A DNA stretch of 64,000 nucleotides from an uncultured Acetatifactor sp. (GTDB taxonomy: Bacteria > Bacillota > Clostridia > Lachnospirales > Lachnospiraceae), in NCBI GenBank assembly GCA_910585015.1, contig CAJUCT010000004.1, forward strand, positions 58,323 through 122,322, given 5' to 3'. The notes beneath the pieces were generated by a model. It did no database searches. It worked only from the letters and a program-made list of their open reading frames with translations, and was not told the DNA's origin. Shown one piece after another: positions 33,937-42,072 of the stretch. A program made the position numbers and the translations under genes. The first letter of the stretch is position 1; every line of letters begins with the position of its first letter.

Positions 33937-34117
33937 GAATATGGCTATGGCAGCTGTTGAACAGCCTTGAGAGATTGTTCTTATTCCCATAACAGTAACA
34001 GAAGATCGAGGGCAGGGATGGAAAGGATCTAAAGAACAGGGGAGATATGGGATATGAGGAGAAGGCATAAGACGCGGCATCGTCTAAATTGTATGGGCAA
34101 AGGGAACGAAGAATTTT

Positions 34118-34327
34118 ATGCCGGCAGGCATAAGTATTCTGGTTTTTTCCGCCTATGAACGGATTGGGTATCTCTGTAAGTGGAAACATATTTTCTGCTC
34201 GTTTCAAAATGCCTATCACCAGAAAATGACGCCGGACAGCATTGACTGGGACTTGGTATCAAAGACGGATGCCTATCTGATTCCAGGTATCTTTGCTTTA
34301 TTTGGAGTGATCCTATTATTGCTGTGA
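34118..34327 (+). CDS. Hypothetical small membrane protein, possibly truncated
   Basis: A 69-residue frame with a C-terminal hydrophobic helix (LIPGIFALFGVILLLL) and a middle part (MTPDSIDWDLVSKTDAYL) that looks like real protein. The N-terminal third is not convincing and no ribosome site is seen, so the true 5' part may be lost or frameshifted. The flanking 33937-34117 contains no other gene. A terminator follows. Confidence 0.35.
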   Translation: MPAGISILVFSAYERIGYLCKWKHIFCSFQNAYHQKMTPDSIDWDLVSKTDAYLIPGIFALFGVILLLL

Positions 34328-34349
34328 ATATATTGCCTGTTAGGAGTTG

Positions 34350-34382
34350 GGCAGTTGTCCTGGGTGGACAACTGCCCTTTTT
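34350..34382 (+). terminator. Intrinsic terminator
   Basis: GGCAGTTGTCC-tgggt-GGACAACTGCC followed by CTTTTTG. The BlaI remnant begins right behind it, so a deletion has joined the two. Confidence 0.85.
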
Positions 34383-34391
34383 GTATATCCT

Positions 34392-34511
34392 ATAGAGCGC
34401 ACCACCAGCGGGGACATGCCGCAGTTTCTTGCGGCTTTTTTGAAAGATCGCAAGCTGACCAGCAGAGAGGCCGCCAGAATCAAAAAGCTCATCGAAGAAG
34501 CGGAAGAGTAA
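34392..34511 (+). pseudogene. C-terminal remnant of a BlaI/MecI-family repressor
   Basis: Without a start codon, the frame reads IERTTSGDMPQFLAAFLKDR then KLTSREAARIKKLIEEAEE and stop. This is the conserved C-terminal dimerisation tail of BlaI/MecI repressors. The DNA-binding domain is gone. A BlaR1-like N-terminus starts 54 bases later, the normal gene order. Confidence 0.6.
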
Positions 34512-34564
34512 ATTCAACGTTAATATAAAACGGTTGCAGATATGCAAAAAAAGAGGAAACGATA

Positions 34565-34735
34565 ATGAGGATATGGGAAATTTTGGAACAACTGCGTATA
34601 GTGGAGCGTCTTTGGCAGATGAGCCTGCTGGCCTGTATGTTGATCGGATTTGTTCTGCTGCTTCGCCTGTTGCTGAGAAAATGTTCCAAGGGGTATAGTT
34701 ATGGATTATGGCTGCAGGCGCTGCAATCTTTTTGA
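34565..34735 (+). pseudogene. N-terminal fragment of a BlaR1/MecR1-like (M56) sensor
   Basis: ATG 34565 with AGAGGAAAC upstream gives 56 residues: a membrane helix (SLLACMLIGFVLLLRLLL) and RKCSKGYSYGLW, the standard start of M56/BlaR1 antirepressors. The frame then stops at 34733; the zinc-protease part (HEXXH) is missing. Another frame continues from 34708 with a membrane-like AAGAAIFLTVP and a large domain, suggesting a deletion that fused the start and end of one gene out of frame. Confidence 0.6.
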
Positions 34736-35955
34736 CGGTGCCCCAGGGGAGCAGGGCCAAAGCAGGGGATGACATGGGGCAGCCGGGGCAGGGAGGCGCA
34801 GTGATGAATTTTCCTTTCCGGGATTTTCCCTGGTATTTTGAGGACTACAATCTGGACGGGCAGCAGGATTTTTTCCTGGGCACATGTACTGGGGACAGCG
34901 AAAATTATCAAAGTTATCACTATCTCATGACGGTTACAGCGGAGGGAGAGATAGGGTATCTCTATGATGGTCCCATGTGGGCAGGCTTCTGGACTTTGGA
35001 CGCGGAGAATATTACCAACATGTTCCTGGAGAGCGGCGGAGGCGAGCCTGATTACCGCACCTTTTTTTTATACCAGATGAACCGGGAGTATTCCTCCCAT
35101 GATTACTACACCTGGGAGCCCTATTTTGGAGAGTACCGCAAAAATGTGGTATTCACGGGGGTATATCCCCAGGGGCAGGACCGGGAGGCAGCGGACTATC
35201 TGGAGGGCGCCTGGCGCGTGGCGGGAGTGGATATGTGGGATCAGGAACAGCCCAGGCCGGATAATCGGATCGGGGAGGTGCTCAGCTATGAGAACGGCAG
35301 CCTCCGGCAGCTGAATCAGGCGGGGGATCTGGCATATGATCATGTCACCCGGGGCGTCAGTTCCCTGCTGCAGAGCAAGGAGGAGTTCTGGGATACCTAC
35401 AATATGCTTTTCCCCGGTGATAATGAAGAGCCGGTGAGGAGGATTCTGGTCAATGCAGGCGAGGACTGCCTGTTTGGCAATGTAGTCTATGTGGTAAGCG
35501 AAAATGAGATGCTGGTCTGCGACCTGAAGAATACGGGCACTTTCTGGACAGTTATCCGGGAGGACCTGCGGGGAGAAGCCAAGGAGGTTCAGGAGTATCT
35601 GCAGGGGACCTGGGAGATCACAGGCATAGCCAGCAGGCCCTATGACGCCCTGGAACAGGAAGAGGCGGAGGCGTTTCTGGGGACGAAACTGACCTATGAC
35701 TGGCAGAATAAGGCCGGAGAATATGCCGTAGAGGGAGTGTATAACTATAGTATGCCGGTTCTGGGCTTTGGCCGGGGCGTGGACAATTCCGCCAACTGGC
35801 CCTCGGAGGCAGGGCTTATGGAGGGAGAATTGCAGTGGCAATATGTGTATCTGGGGGAGGGGGAATTCTTTGGCGTCGATTTGGTGAGGATGGACGAGAA
35901 CAGGGTTTGGATCTATCATATGGGCACGTTTTTTGAGGCAGAGCGGGTCAACTGA
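34708..35955 (+). CDS. Uncharacterised large domain, probably the C-terminal part of the broken BlaR1-like protein
   Basis: A 415-residue frame starting MAAGAAIFLTVPQGSRAKAG, a hydrophobic segment, then NFPFRDFPWYFEDYNLDGQQDFF-like and two related blocks: DYLEGAWRVAGVDMWDQEQ near 160-180 and EYLQGTWEITGIASRPYDALE near 295-315. The repeated 'YL(E/Q)G(A/T)W' start suggests two copies of one module. No ribosome site precedes the ATG. In clostridial M56 proteins an outer C-terminal domain after the last helix is common, so this may be such a domain without its protease. Independent function is uncertain. Confidence 0.55.
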   Translation: MAAGAAIFLTVPQGSRAKAGDDMGQPGQGGAVMNFPFRDFPWYFEDYNLDGQQDFFLGTCTGDSENYQSYHYLMTVTAEGEIGYLYDGPMWAGFWTLDAENITNMFLESGGGEPDYRTFFLYQMNREYSSHDYYTWEPYFGEYRKNVVFTGVYPQGQDREAADYLEGAWRVAGVDMWDQEQPRPDNRIGEVLSYENGSLRQLNQAGDLAYDHVTRGVSSLLQSKEEFWDTYNMLFPGDNEEPVRRILVNAGEDCLFGNVVYVVSENEMLVCDLKNTGTFWTVIREDLRGEAKEVQEYLQGTWEITGIASRPYDALEQEEAEAFLGTKLTYDWQNKAGEYAVEGVYNYSMPVLGFGRGVDNSANWPSEAGLMEGELQWQYVYLGEGEFFGVDLVRMDENRVWIYHMGTFFEAERVN

Positions 35956-36010
35956 GAGAAGCAGGCGAAGGTATGATGATCTTTGTCCGGAAAAAAATTT
36001 CTATTTTATC

Positions 36011-36039
36011 TTGACAAATCCAGTGTCCTCGTTTACACT
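36011..36039 (+). promoter_or_regulatory. Sigma-A promoter upstream of the aspS leader
   Basis: TTGACA (36011-36016), 17 bases, TACACT (36034-36039). It is followed by CAGAACAC ... GTGTTCTG and a T-tract (36048-36105), a terminator-like hairpin, before the T-box. A second -10-like TAAAAT lies at 36120-36125. Confidence 0.7.
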
Positions 36040-36120
36040 GTACAAAGCAGAACACTCAAAGGCGAGGTTTCGGACTGTAGTTTTTGTGTGTTCTGTTTTT
36101 ATATTTAATTTTTGATATGG

Positions 36121-36486
36121 TAAAATGCAGTGAAGGAGACCCTTGTCAGGGGAAGCAACAGGAAGGCCACGGGTTTGGCAAGTCCAGCCTGGTAAGCTTC
36201 AGAAAGAGGAAGCTTATCGTCACCGACTGAGAGCATGGCCGGCGGAAACTGACTCACAGGCAACACTCCGGAGCAGACTGTCTGAACCCGACTGCAGGGG
36301 CCGGATGGCGGAGGGAAATTGTTCCGTCAGGGCTTATACAGAATATGCAAGTAGGACAGCCCGTTGCACGCGTTAAGTGTAAGAGAGGGCAGAAGCACAG
36401 AAAAGGCTTTTGCCAATGCGGGTGGTACCGCGGATATGAACATATCCGTCCCGGAATACAGCAGTTGTATTCCGGGATTTTTTATA
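36121..36486 (+). promoter_or_regulatory. T-box riboswitch of the aspS-gatCAB operon
   Basis: The T-box core GGTGGTACCGCGG (36421-36433) is preceded by about 300 bases of structured leader starting GCAGTGAAGGAGA, the usual stem I entry with its AGTGA motif. The core is followed by the terminator CCCGGAATACA-gcagt-TGTATTCCGGG (36450-36476) and a T6 tract. Uncharged tRNA should pair with the T-box and favour readthrough. GAC triplets at 36222-36224 and elsewhere are candidates for an Asp specifier, but I could not fold stem I to decide between Asp and Asn. Confidence 0.9.
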
Positions 36487-36577
36487 TTCCGGAATACGAG
36501 ACAGACGCGGAACTCTCAAACAGCATCTGCTCCGTCAGGGCAGACGCAGACCTCTCAACCGGAAAGGAGAAGCGGGC

Positions 36578-38329
36578 ATGGCACAGAAAAACATTTACAG
36601 GGACATGCACATAGGACAGATCAGCGAAGAACTTATCGGCAGCACGATTCGGGCGGCCGGATGGGTAGAGAACATCAGGGATCACGGCGGCGTATCTTTT
36701 GTGGATTTGCGGGATATGTACGGCGTATTGCAGGTGGTGATGCGCAATACTGCGCTGCTGAAGGGACTGAGCCGTGAGATGTGTATCTCCGTCAGCGGCG
36801 TTATGGAAAAGAGGGATCAGGATACTTACAATCCCCGCATCCCCACCGGCACCATCGAGTTGGAAGCCCACAGCGTGGACGTGCTGGGAAAAGTATACCA
36901 GCAGCTGCCTTTTGAGGTGATGACCTCCAAGGAGACCCGGGAGGAGGTGCGCCTAAAATACCGTTACCTGGATCTGCGAAATGCCAAGGTAAAGGATGCC
37001 ATCGTGTTCCGTTCCCAGGTGATCGGTTTTCTGCGGCAGAAGATGACGGAACTGGGATTTCTGGAGATCCAGACCCCCATATTGTGCGCATCCTCTCCGG
37101 AGGGGGCCAGGGACTATATCGTTCCCTCCCGCAGACACAAGGGAAAGTTTTACGCGCTGCCCCAGGCGCCCCAGCAATACAAGCAGCTGCTGATGGTGTC
37201 GGGATTTGACAGATATTTCCAGATTGCTCCCTGTTTTCGGGACGAGGACGCCAGGGCGGACCGCTCTCCCGGCGAATTTTATCAGCTGGACTTTGAGATG
37301 AGCTTTGCCACTCAGGAGGATGTGTTTCGAGTGGGCGAGGAAGTGTTGACCGCTACTTTCGAGAAATTCGCCCCGGCAGGCGCCGCTGTTACCCAGGCCC
37401 CCTTCCCGGTGATCAGCTATAGGCAGGCCATGCTGGCGTTTGGGACTGACAAGCCGGACCTGCGCAATCCGCTGCGGATTCTGGATGTGACGGCGTTCTT
37501 CCAGGGGTGCAGCTTCAAGCCTTTTTTGAATAGAACCGTGCGGGCTATCCGGGTCCATGCCGAGATGAGCAAGGGTTTTCACGAAAAGCTGCTGGCCTTT
37601 GCCACCGGTATGGGCATGGGCGGGCTGGGCTACCTGGAGGTGGCGCAGGATCTGTCCTACAAAGGGCCCATTGACAAGTTTATCCCTCAGGAGAAAAAAG
37701 GGGAACTGGCCCGGCTGGCCGGATTGACGGCGGGGGATACCATATTTTTCATAGCGGACAAGGAAGAGCGGGCCAACTATTATGCCGGCAGGCTGCGGTG
37801 CGAACTGGGGGAGAAGCTGGATCTGGTGGAAAAAAATGCTTTCCGGTTCTGCTATGTGAATGATTTCCCCATGTATGAGATAGACGAGGAGACTAAGGAA
37901 CTGGGCTTCACTCACAATCCTTTCTCCATGCCCCAGGGTGGTCTGGAGGCGCTGGAGCAGCAAGATCCTCTTGACATCCTGGCTTATCAGTATGATATTG
38001 TATGTAACGGTGTGGAACTTTCCTCCGGGGCCGTGCGCAACCATGACATGCAGATCATGGTCAAGGCTTTCGCCATTGCCGGCTATGACGAGGAGACCCT
38101 GAAGAACAAATTCGGCGCCCTGTATCAGGCGTTCCAATTCGGCGCGCCGCCCCACGCGGGCATGGCCCCCGGTGTGGATCGAATGCTGATGCTGCTCCGG
38201 GGAGAGGAGAACATCCGGGAGGTCATTGCGTTTCCCATGAGCGGCACAGCCCAGGATCTGATGTGCGGCGCGCCGAACGAAGTGACGGAGCAGCAGCTGC
38301 GGGAGGTCCATATCAAGGTGAGAGACTGA
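36578..38329 (+). CDS. aspS: Aspartyl-tRNA synthetase, bacterial type
   Basis: A 583-residue class II synthetase with the N-terminal anticodon-binding OB fold (RAAGWVENIRDHGGVSFVDLRD), motif 2 (FRDEDARADRSPGEFYQLDFEMSF), the bacterial GAD insert (about 300-420) and motif 3 (GMAPGVDRMLMLLRG). It charges tRNA-Asp. Because gatC, gatA and gatB follow in the same direction, it may be a non-discriminating enzyme that also makes Asp-tRNA-Asn for amidation; sequence alone cannot settle this. It is controlled by the T-box in front. GAAAGGAG precedes the ATG. Confidence 0.96.
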   Translation: MAQKNIYRDMHIGQISEELIGSTIRAAGWVENIRDHGGVSFVDLRDMYGVLQVVMRNTALLKGLSREMCISVSGVMEKRDQDTYNPRIPTGTIELEAHSVDVLGKVYQQLPFEVMTSKETREEVRLKYRYLDLRNAKVKDAIVFRSQVIGFLRQKMTELGFLEIQTPILCASSPEGARDYIVPSRRHKGKFYALPQAPQQYKQLLMVSGFDRYFQIAPCFRDEDARADRSPGEFYQLDFEMSFATQEDVFRVGEEVLTATFEKFAPAGAAVTQAPFPVISYRQAMLAFGTDKPDLRNPLRILDVTAFFQGCSFKPFLNRTVRAIRVHAEMSKGFHEKLLAFATGMGMGGLGYLEVAQDLSYKGPIDKFIPQEKKGELARLAGLTAGDTIFFIADKEERANYYAGRLRCELGEKLDLVEKNAFRFCYVNDFPMYEIDEETKELGFTHNPFSMPQGGLEALEQQDPLDILAYQYDIVCNGVELSSGAVRNHDMQIMVKAFAIAGYDEETLKNKFGALYQAFQFGAPPHAGMAPGVDRMLMLLRGEENIREVIAFPMSGTAQDLMCGAPNEVTEQQLREVHIKVRD

Positions 38330-38458
38330 CAGAAGGAACAGGCGTGATTCTTAATGAAGGTATAGTTCATATGCTGCACATTCATTATGGAGCGTAGTAA
38401 TAGCACAGGTACAGTCGGAGCCTGGTTTAAGCCAGCTTGGGCTGCGTGGGAGAGAGGT

Positions 38459-38536
38459 AAAGTTTGGATGTTGCACATCCAAATACTGATTGATGCAATA
38501 TCGCAGGCAAAGCCAGCGATATGCAGGGAAGAGGTA
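38459..38536 (+). repeat. Family C double-hairpin repeat, copy C3
   Basis: TTTGGATGT-tgc-ACATCCAAA, then GCAATATCGC-aggcaaagcca-GCGATATGC, ending GAGGTAA, which serves as ribosome site of gatC. It lies between aspS and gatC inside the operon. Confidence 0.85.
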
Positions 38537-38539
38537 AAT

Positions 38540-38833
38540 ATGGCAAATCAGATTACAGAGGAAACCATCGAATATGTCAGCATTCTGGCGAAACTTGAAC
38601 TGTCTGGCGAGGAGAAGGAGCAGGCCAGAAAAGACATGGGAAACATGCTGGAGTATATCGACCGGCTCGGAGAACTGGACACCACCGACGTGGAACCCCT
38701 GTCCCATGTTTTCCCGCTGCGGAACGTGTTCCGGGAGGATGTGGTGACAAATGGGGACGGGAGTCGTGAGACGTTACAGAACGCTCCCGAGGAGAAGGAC
38801 GATATGTTTGTAGTTCCAAGAACATTTGACTAG
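38540..38833 (+). CDS. gatC: Asp/Glu-tRNA amidotransferase subunit C
   Basis: A 97-residue protein (MANQITEETIEYVSILAKLE) with the GatC blocks MGNMLEYIDRLGELDTTDVEP and LRNVFREDVV. GatC ties GatA to GatB. ATG 38540 is picked from a frame open since 38387, because GAGGTAA stands in front and length fits the family. The ribosome site is donated by repeat C3. Confidence 0.93.
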   Translation: MANQITEETIEYVSILAKLELSGEEKEQARKDMGNMLEYIDRLGELDTTDVEPLSHVFPLRNVFREDVVTNGDGSRETLQNAPEEKDDMFVVPRTFD

Positions 38834-38836
38834 ACA

Positions 38837-38937
38837 GCATATCCCGGGAATGCAGACTGATCAAAATCAGGACGCCTAAGCGGCATGAATTTGATCACCG
38901 GAACTGTGTGCATGAAGGGGATATGCGGTACTCTAAA
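38837..38937 (+). repeat. Family A foldback repeat, copy A3
   Basis: Outer arms GCATATCCC (38837-38845) and GGGATATGC (38918-38926); inner arms TGATCAAAATCA and TGAATTTGATCA with one mismatch; loop GGACGCCTAAGCGGC. Tail GCGGTACTCTAAAT. It lies between gatC and gatA. Confidence 0.85.
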
Positions 38938-38956
38938 TAAGAAAGAGGAAACAGAG

Positions 38957-40408
38957 ATGGAATTGCTATCACTTTCGGCGGTGGAGTTATCCGCGGCCAT
39001 CAGGGAGGGAAAAGCCTCCGCGCCGGAGGCCATGGAGGCAGTGTTGGCGCAGATAGACAGGACAGAAGAGATTTACCACTGCTATGTGACGATTGACAGG
39101 GACGGGGCCATGGCTCGGGCCAGGCAGGCCCAGTGCCGGATAGAGGCGGGGGAACTGACCGGGCCGCTGGCCGGTGTCCCCATGGCTGTAAAAGACAATC
39201 TGTGTACGGAGGGAATGCTGACTACCTGCTCCTCCAAAATACTGGAAAATTTTGTGCCCACATATACCGCGCAGGCGGTGAGGAATTTGGAGAATGCGGG
39301 AGCGGTGCTGATCGGCAAGACCAATATGGATGAATTTGCCATGGGATCCACCACAGAGACATCCTGCTTTGGCCCGACCCGCAATCCCCGCAACCCGGGA
39401 TATGTGCCTGGGGGCTCCTCCGGCGGCAGCGCGGCGGCGGTGGCAGCCGGAGAATGCTTTTTTGCCTTAGGGTCCGACACCGGCGGCTCTATCCGCCAGC
39501 CTGCGGGCTACTGTGGTGTGGTGGGAATGAAGCCCACCTATGGCACAGTGTCACGGTACGGTCTTGTGGCCTATGGATCTTCTCTGGATCAGATCGGCCC
39601 GCTGACGGGAAATGTGTCGGATTGCGCAGCCGTGCTGGAGGCTATATCCTCCCACGATCCCAAGGATTCCACTTCGGTGGAGCGGCAGGATACAGACTTT
39701 ACAAGCGCGCTGACGGCGGATATCGCGGGAATGCGAATCGGGATTCCCAAAGATTATCTGAGGGAAGGGCTGGATCAGGAGGTAAAAGCGGCGGTACTGC
39801 GGGCGGCGGAGGCGCTGAGAGAGCGTGGCGCTGTGGTGGAGGAGTTTGACCTGGGTCTGGTAGAGTATGCCATTCCTGCCTACTACACCATTGCCGCCGC
39901 AGAAGCCAGTTCCAATCTGGAGCGTTTTGACGGCATAAAGTACGGATATCGCGCACCAGGGGATATGGGGCTGCACAGCATGTACAAAAAGACCCGCTCA
40001 CAGGGGTTCGGACCGGAAGTAAAGCGCCGGATCATGCTGGGATCCTTTGTATTGAGTTCCGGATATTATGACGCTTATTATCTGAAGGCTCTGAAGGTGA
40101 AGGCCATGATAAAGAAGGCTTTTGACCAGGCATTTGCCGGGTATGATCTGATTCTGGGCCCTGTGGCTCCCACCACCGCTCCCAGACTGGGGGAAAGCCT
40201 GGGGGATCCAATCAAGATGTATCTGGGCGATATCTATACCATATCCGTAAACCTGGCCGGCCTGCCGGGGATCTGTGTGCCCTGCGGCAGAGACAGGGAT
40301 GGACTGCCCATAGGGCTGCAGTTGATCGGAGATTGTTTCCAGGAGAAAAAGATTCTGCGCGCGGCATACACCTACGAGCAGGCTCAGTATGCGGAATGCA
40401 AGGAATAA
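38957..40408 (+). CDS. gatA: Asp/Glu-tRNA amidotransferase subunit A
   Basis: A 483-residue amidase-signature protein that releases ammonia from glutamine for GatB. The Ser-cisSer-Lys triad is visible: Lys in VPMAVKDNLCTEG, Ser in PGGSSGGSAAAV and Ser in SDTGGSIRQPA. GIPKDYLREG and GPVAPTTAP are further family marks. ATG 38957 follows AAGAGGAAAC; an upstream ATG at 38885 lies inside repeat A3 and is discarded. Confidence 0.96.
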   Translation: MELLSLSAVELSAAIREGKASAPEAMEAVLAQIDRTEEIYHCYVTIDRDGAMARARQAQCRIEAGELTGPLAGVPMAVKDNLCTEGMLTTCSSKILENFVPTYTAQAVRNLENAGAVLIGKTNMDEFAMGSTTETSCFGPTRNPRNPGYVPGGSSGGSAAAVAAGECFFALGSDTGGSIRQPAGYCGVVGMKPTYGTVSRYGLVAYGSSLDQIGPLTGNVSDCAAVLEAISSHDPKDSTSVERQDTDFTSALTADIAGMRIGIPKDYLREGLDQEVKAAVLRAAEALRERGAVVEEFDLGLVEYAIPAYYTIAAAEASSNLERFDGIKYGYRAPGDMGLHSMYKKTRSQGFGPEVKRRIMLGSFVLSSGYYDAYYLKALKVKAMIKKAFDQAFAGYDLILGPVAPTTAPRLGESLGDPIKMYLGDIYTISVNLAGLPGICVPCGRDRDGLPIGLQLIGDCFQEKKILRAAYTYEQAQYAECKE

Positions 40409-40420
40409 AGGCTTTCAAAA

Positions 40421-40525
40421 CAGCATACTCCCGGACAACGCACTGATGGATATCCGGACGCCTCAAGCGGTCGGATATCCGTCACAGGTATGTGTGTTAT
40501 CCGGCAACATGCGGAACTCTAATAG
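40421..40525 (+). repeat. Family A foldback repeat, copy A4
   Basis: Inner arms TGATGGATATCCG and CGGATATCCGTCA pair with a single G-T wobble around GACGCCTCAAGCGGT. The outer arms are degenerate (GCATACTCCC, ACATGC). Tail ATGCGGAACTCTAAT then AGGAGG of gatB. It lies between gatA and gatB. Confidence 0.8.
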
Positions 40526-40537
40526 GAGGATTAAGTA

Positions 40538-41968
40538 ATGGCAAGGGAATATGAAACTGTCATCGGTCTGGAAGTGCATGTGGAACTGGCCACTCGGACC
40601 AAGATTTTCTGCGGCTGTTCCACCGCCTTCGGAGGCAGGCCCAACGCCCATACCTGTCCGGTATGCACCGGTATGCCCGGCTCATTGCCTGTGCTCAACA
40701 GACGGGTGCTGGAGTATGCAGTCTCGGTAGGGCTGGCCATGAACTGCGATATAACCAGAAACTGTAAATTTGACCGCAAGAATTATTTCTATCCGGATAA
40801 TCCACAGAATTACCAGATATCCCAGCTATACCTGCCAATCTGCCAAAATGGCCATATAGAGATTGAATGCCCGGAGGGCAGCAAAAAAATAGGCATTCAT
40901 GAGATCCATATGGAGGAGGATGCGGGTAAACTGATTCATGATACCTGGGAGGAATGCACATTGGTGGATTATAACCGATCGGGGGTGCCTCTGATTGAGA
41001 TTGTGACTGAGCCCGATATGCGCAGTTCCCAGGAGGTCATTGCTTTTCTGGAGAAGCTGCGTCTGATAATCCAGTATCTGGGTGCCAGCGACTGTAAACT
41101 ACAGGAAGGCTCCATGCGCGTGGATGTGAATTTGTCCGTGAGGGAAAAGGGAGCGCCCGTCTATGGTACCCGCACCGAGATGAAGAATCTGAACAGCTTT
41201 CACGCCATCTCCAGAGCCATCGAGGGGGAGAGAAACCGGCAGATTGATTTGTTGGAGGAAGGGGAAGCCATAGTACAGGAAACCCGCCGCTGGGATGACG
41301 AAAAGGGTTGTTCCTATGCTATGCGTTCCAAGGAGGACGCCCAGGATTACCGCTATTTCCCCGACCCGGATCTGGTGCCCATCCATATCAGCCAGGAGTA
41401 TCTGGAGGGAATCCGCGCGGGGCTTCCGGAGTTTCGCACGGAGAAGATGGCCAGATATAAGGCGGAATATGATATCCCGGACTATGACATAGAGATCATC
41501 ACCGGCAGCAAGCATATGGCGGATCTTTTTGAGGCCGCCGCGGCGATCTGCGGCCAGCCCAAGAAGGTTTCCAACTGGCTCATGGGGGAAACCCTGCGTC
41601 TGCTGCGGGAGCAGGAGATGGATCCTCAGGATATCCGGGTAAGTCCGGAACATCTGGCGGCTTTGATTGTGTTGGTGGAGAAAAAGGAGATTACCGGCAG
41701 CGTGGCCAAGGAAGTTTATGAGGTCATGTTTGCCCAGAATGTTGACCCGATACAATATGTGGAGGAAAAGGGACTTAAGACAGTCAATGACGAGAGCGCT
41801 CTCTGCAGTGTGGTGGAGCAAGTGATCGCTGCCAATCCCCAGTCTGTGTCGGACTACCGCAGCGGCAAGGAAAAAGCCCTGGGTTTTCTGGTGGGACAGA
41901 CCATGAAGGCCATGAAGGGAAAGGCGGACCCTGTCAGCGTGGATAGACTGTTGAGAGAATTGCTGTAG
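40538..41968 (+). CDS. gatB: Asp/Glu-tRNA amidotransferase subunit B
   Basis: A 476-residue GatB, which phosphorylates and amidates Asp- or Glu-charged tRNA. Signatures: ETVIGLEVHVELAT at the start, CPVCTGMPGSLPVLN, KFDRKNYFYPDNPQNYQISQ, HMEEDAGKL, DYNRSGVPLIEIVTEPD, and the YqeY-like tail (GKEKALGFLVGQTMKAMKGKADP). AGGAGG lies 7 bases before the ATG. With a glutaminyl-tRNA synthetase gene at 55305, this complex is more likely needed for Asn-tRNA. Confidence 0.96.
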   Translation: MAREYETVIGLEVHVELATRTKIFCGCSTAFGGRPNAHTCPVCTGMPGSLPVLNRRVLEYAVSVGLAMNCDITRNCKFDRKNYFYPDNPQNYQISQLYLPICQNGHIEIECPEGSKKIGIHEIHMEEDAGKLIHDTWEECTLVDYNRSGVPLIEIVTEPDMRSSQEVIAFLEKLRLIIQYLGASDCKLQEGSMRVDVNLSVREKGAPVYGTRTEMKNLNSFHAISRAIEGERNRQIDLLEEGEAIVQETRRWDDEKGCSYAMRSKEDAQDYRYFPDPDLVPIHISQEYLEGIRAGLPEFRTEKMARYKAEYDIPDYDIEIITGSKHMADLFEAAAAICGQPKKVSNWLMGETLRLLREQEMDPQDIRVSPEHLAALIVLVEKKEITGSVAKEVYEVMFAQNVDPIQYVEEKGLKTVNDESALCSVVEQVIAANPQSVSDYRSGKEKALGFLVGQTMKAMKGKADPVSVDRLLRELL

Positions 41969-42030
41969 TTTTCTTGCCGGAAGCATCCATATCAATGCAC
42001 GGCGCCTAAAAGTTTACAGGTGCAGACACA

Positions 42031-42060
42031 AATACCCCGCGGACTTGCAGCGGGGTATTT
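42031..42060. terminator. Terminator between convergent genes
   Basis: AATACCCCGC-ggacttgca-GCGGGGTATT, a strong stem with AT flanks on both sides, serving gatB and the convergent gene. Confidence 0.75.
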
Positions 42061-42072
42061 GACTTTAGCGGG

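Noticed and set aside
36953..38311. 452-codon minus-strand frame opposite aspS
   Set aside because: Shadow of aspS; low-complexity composition and no start signals.
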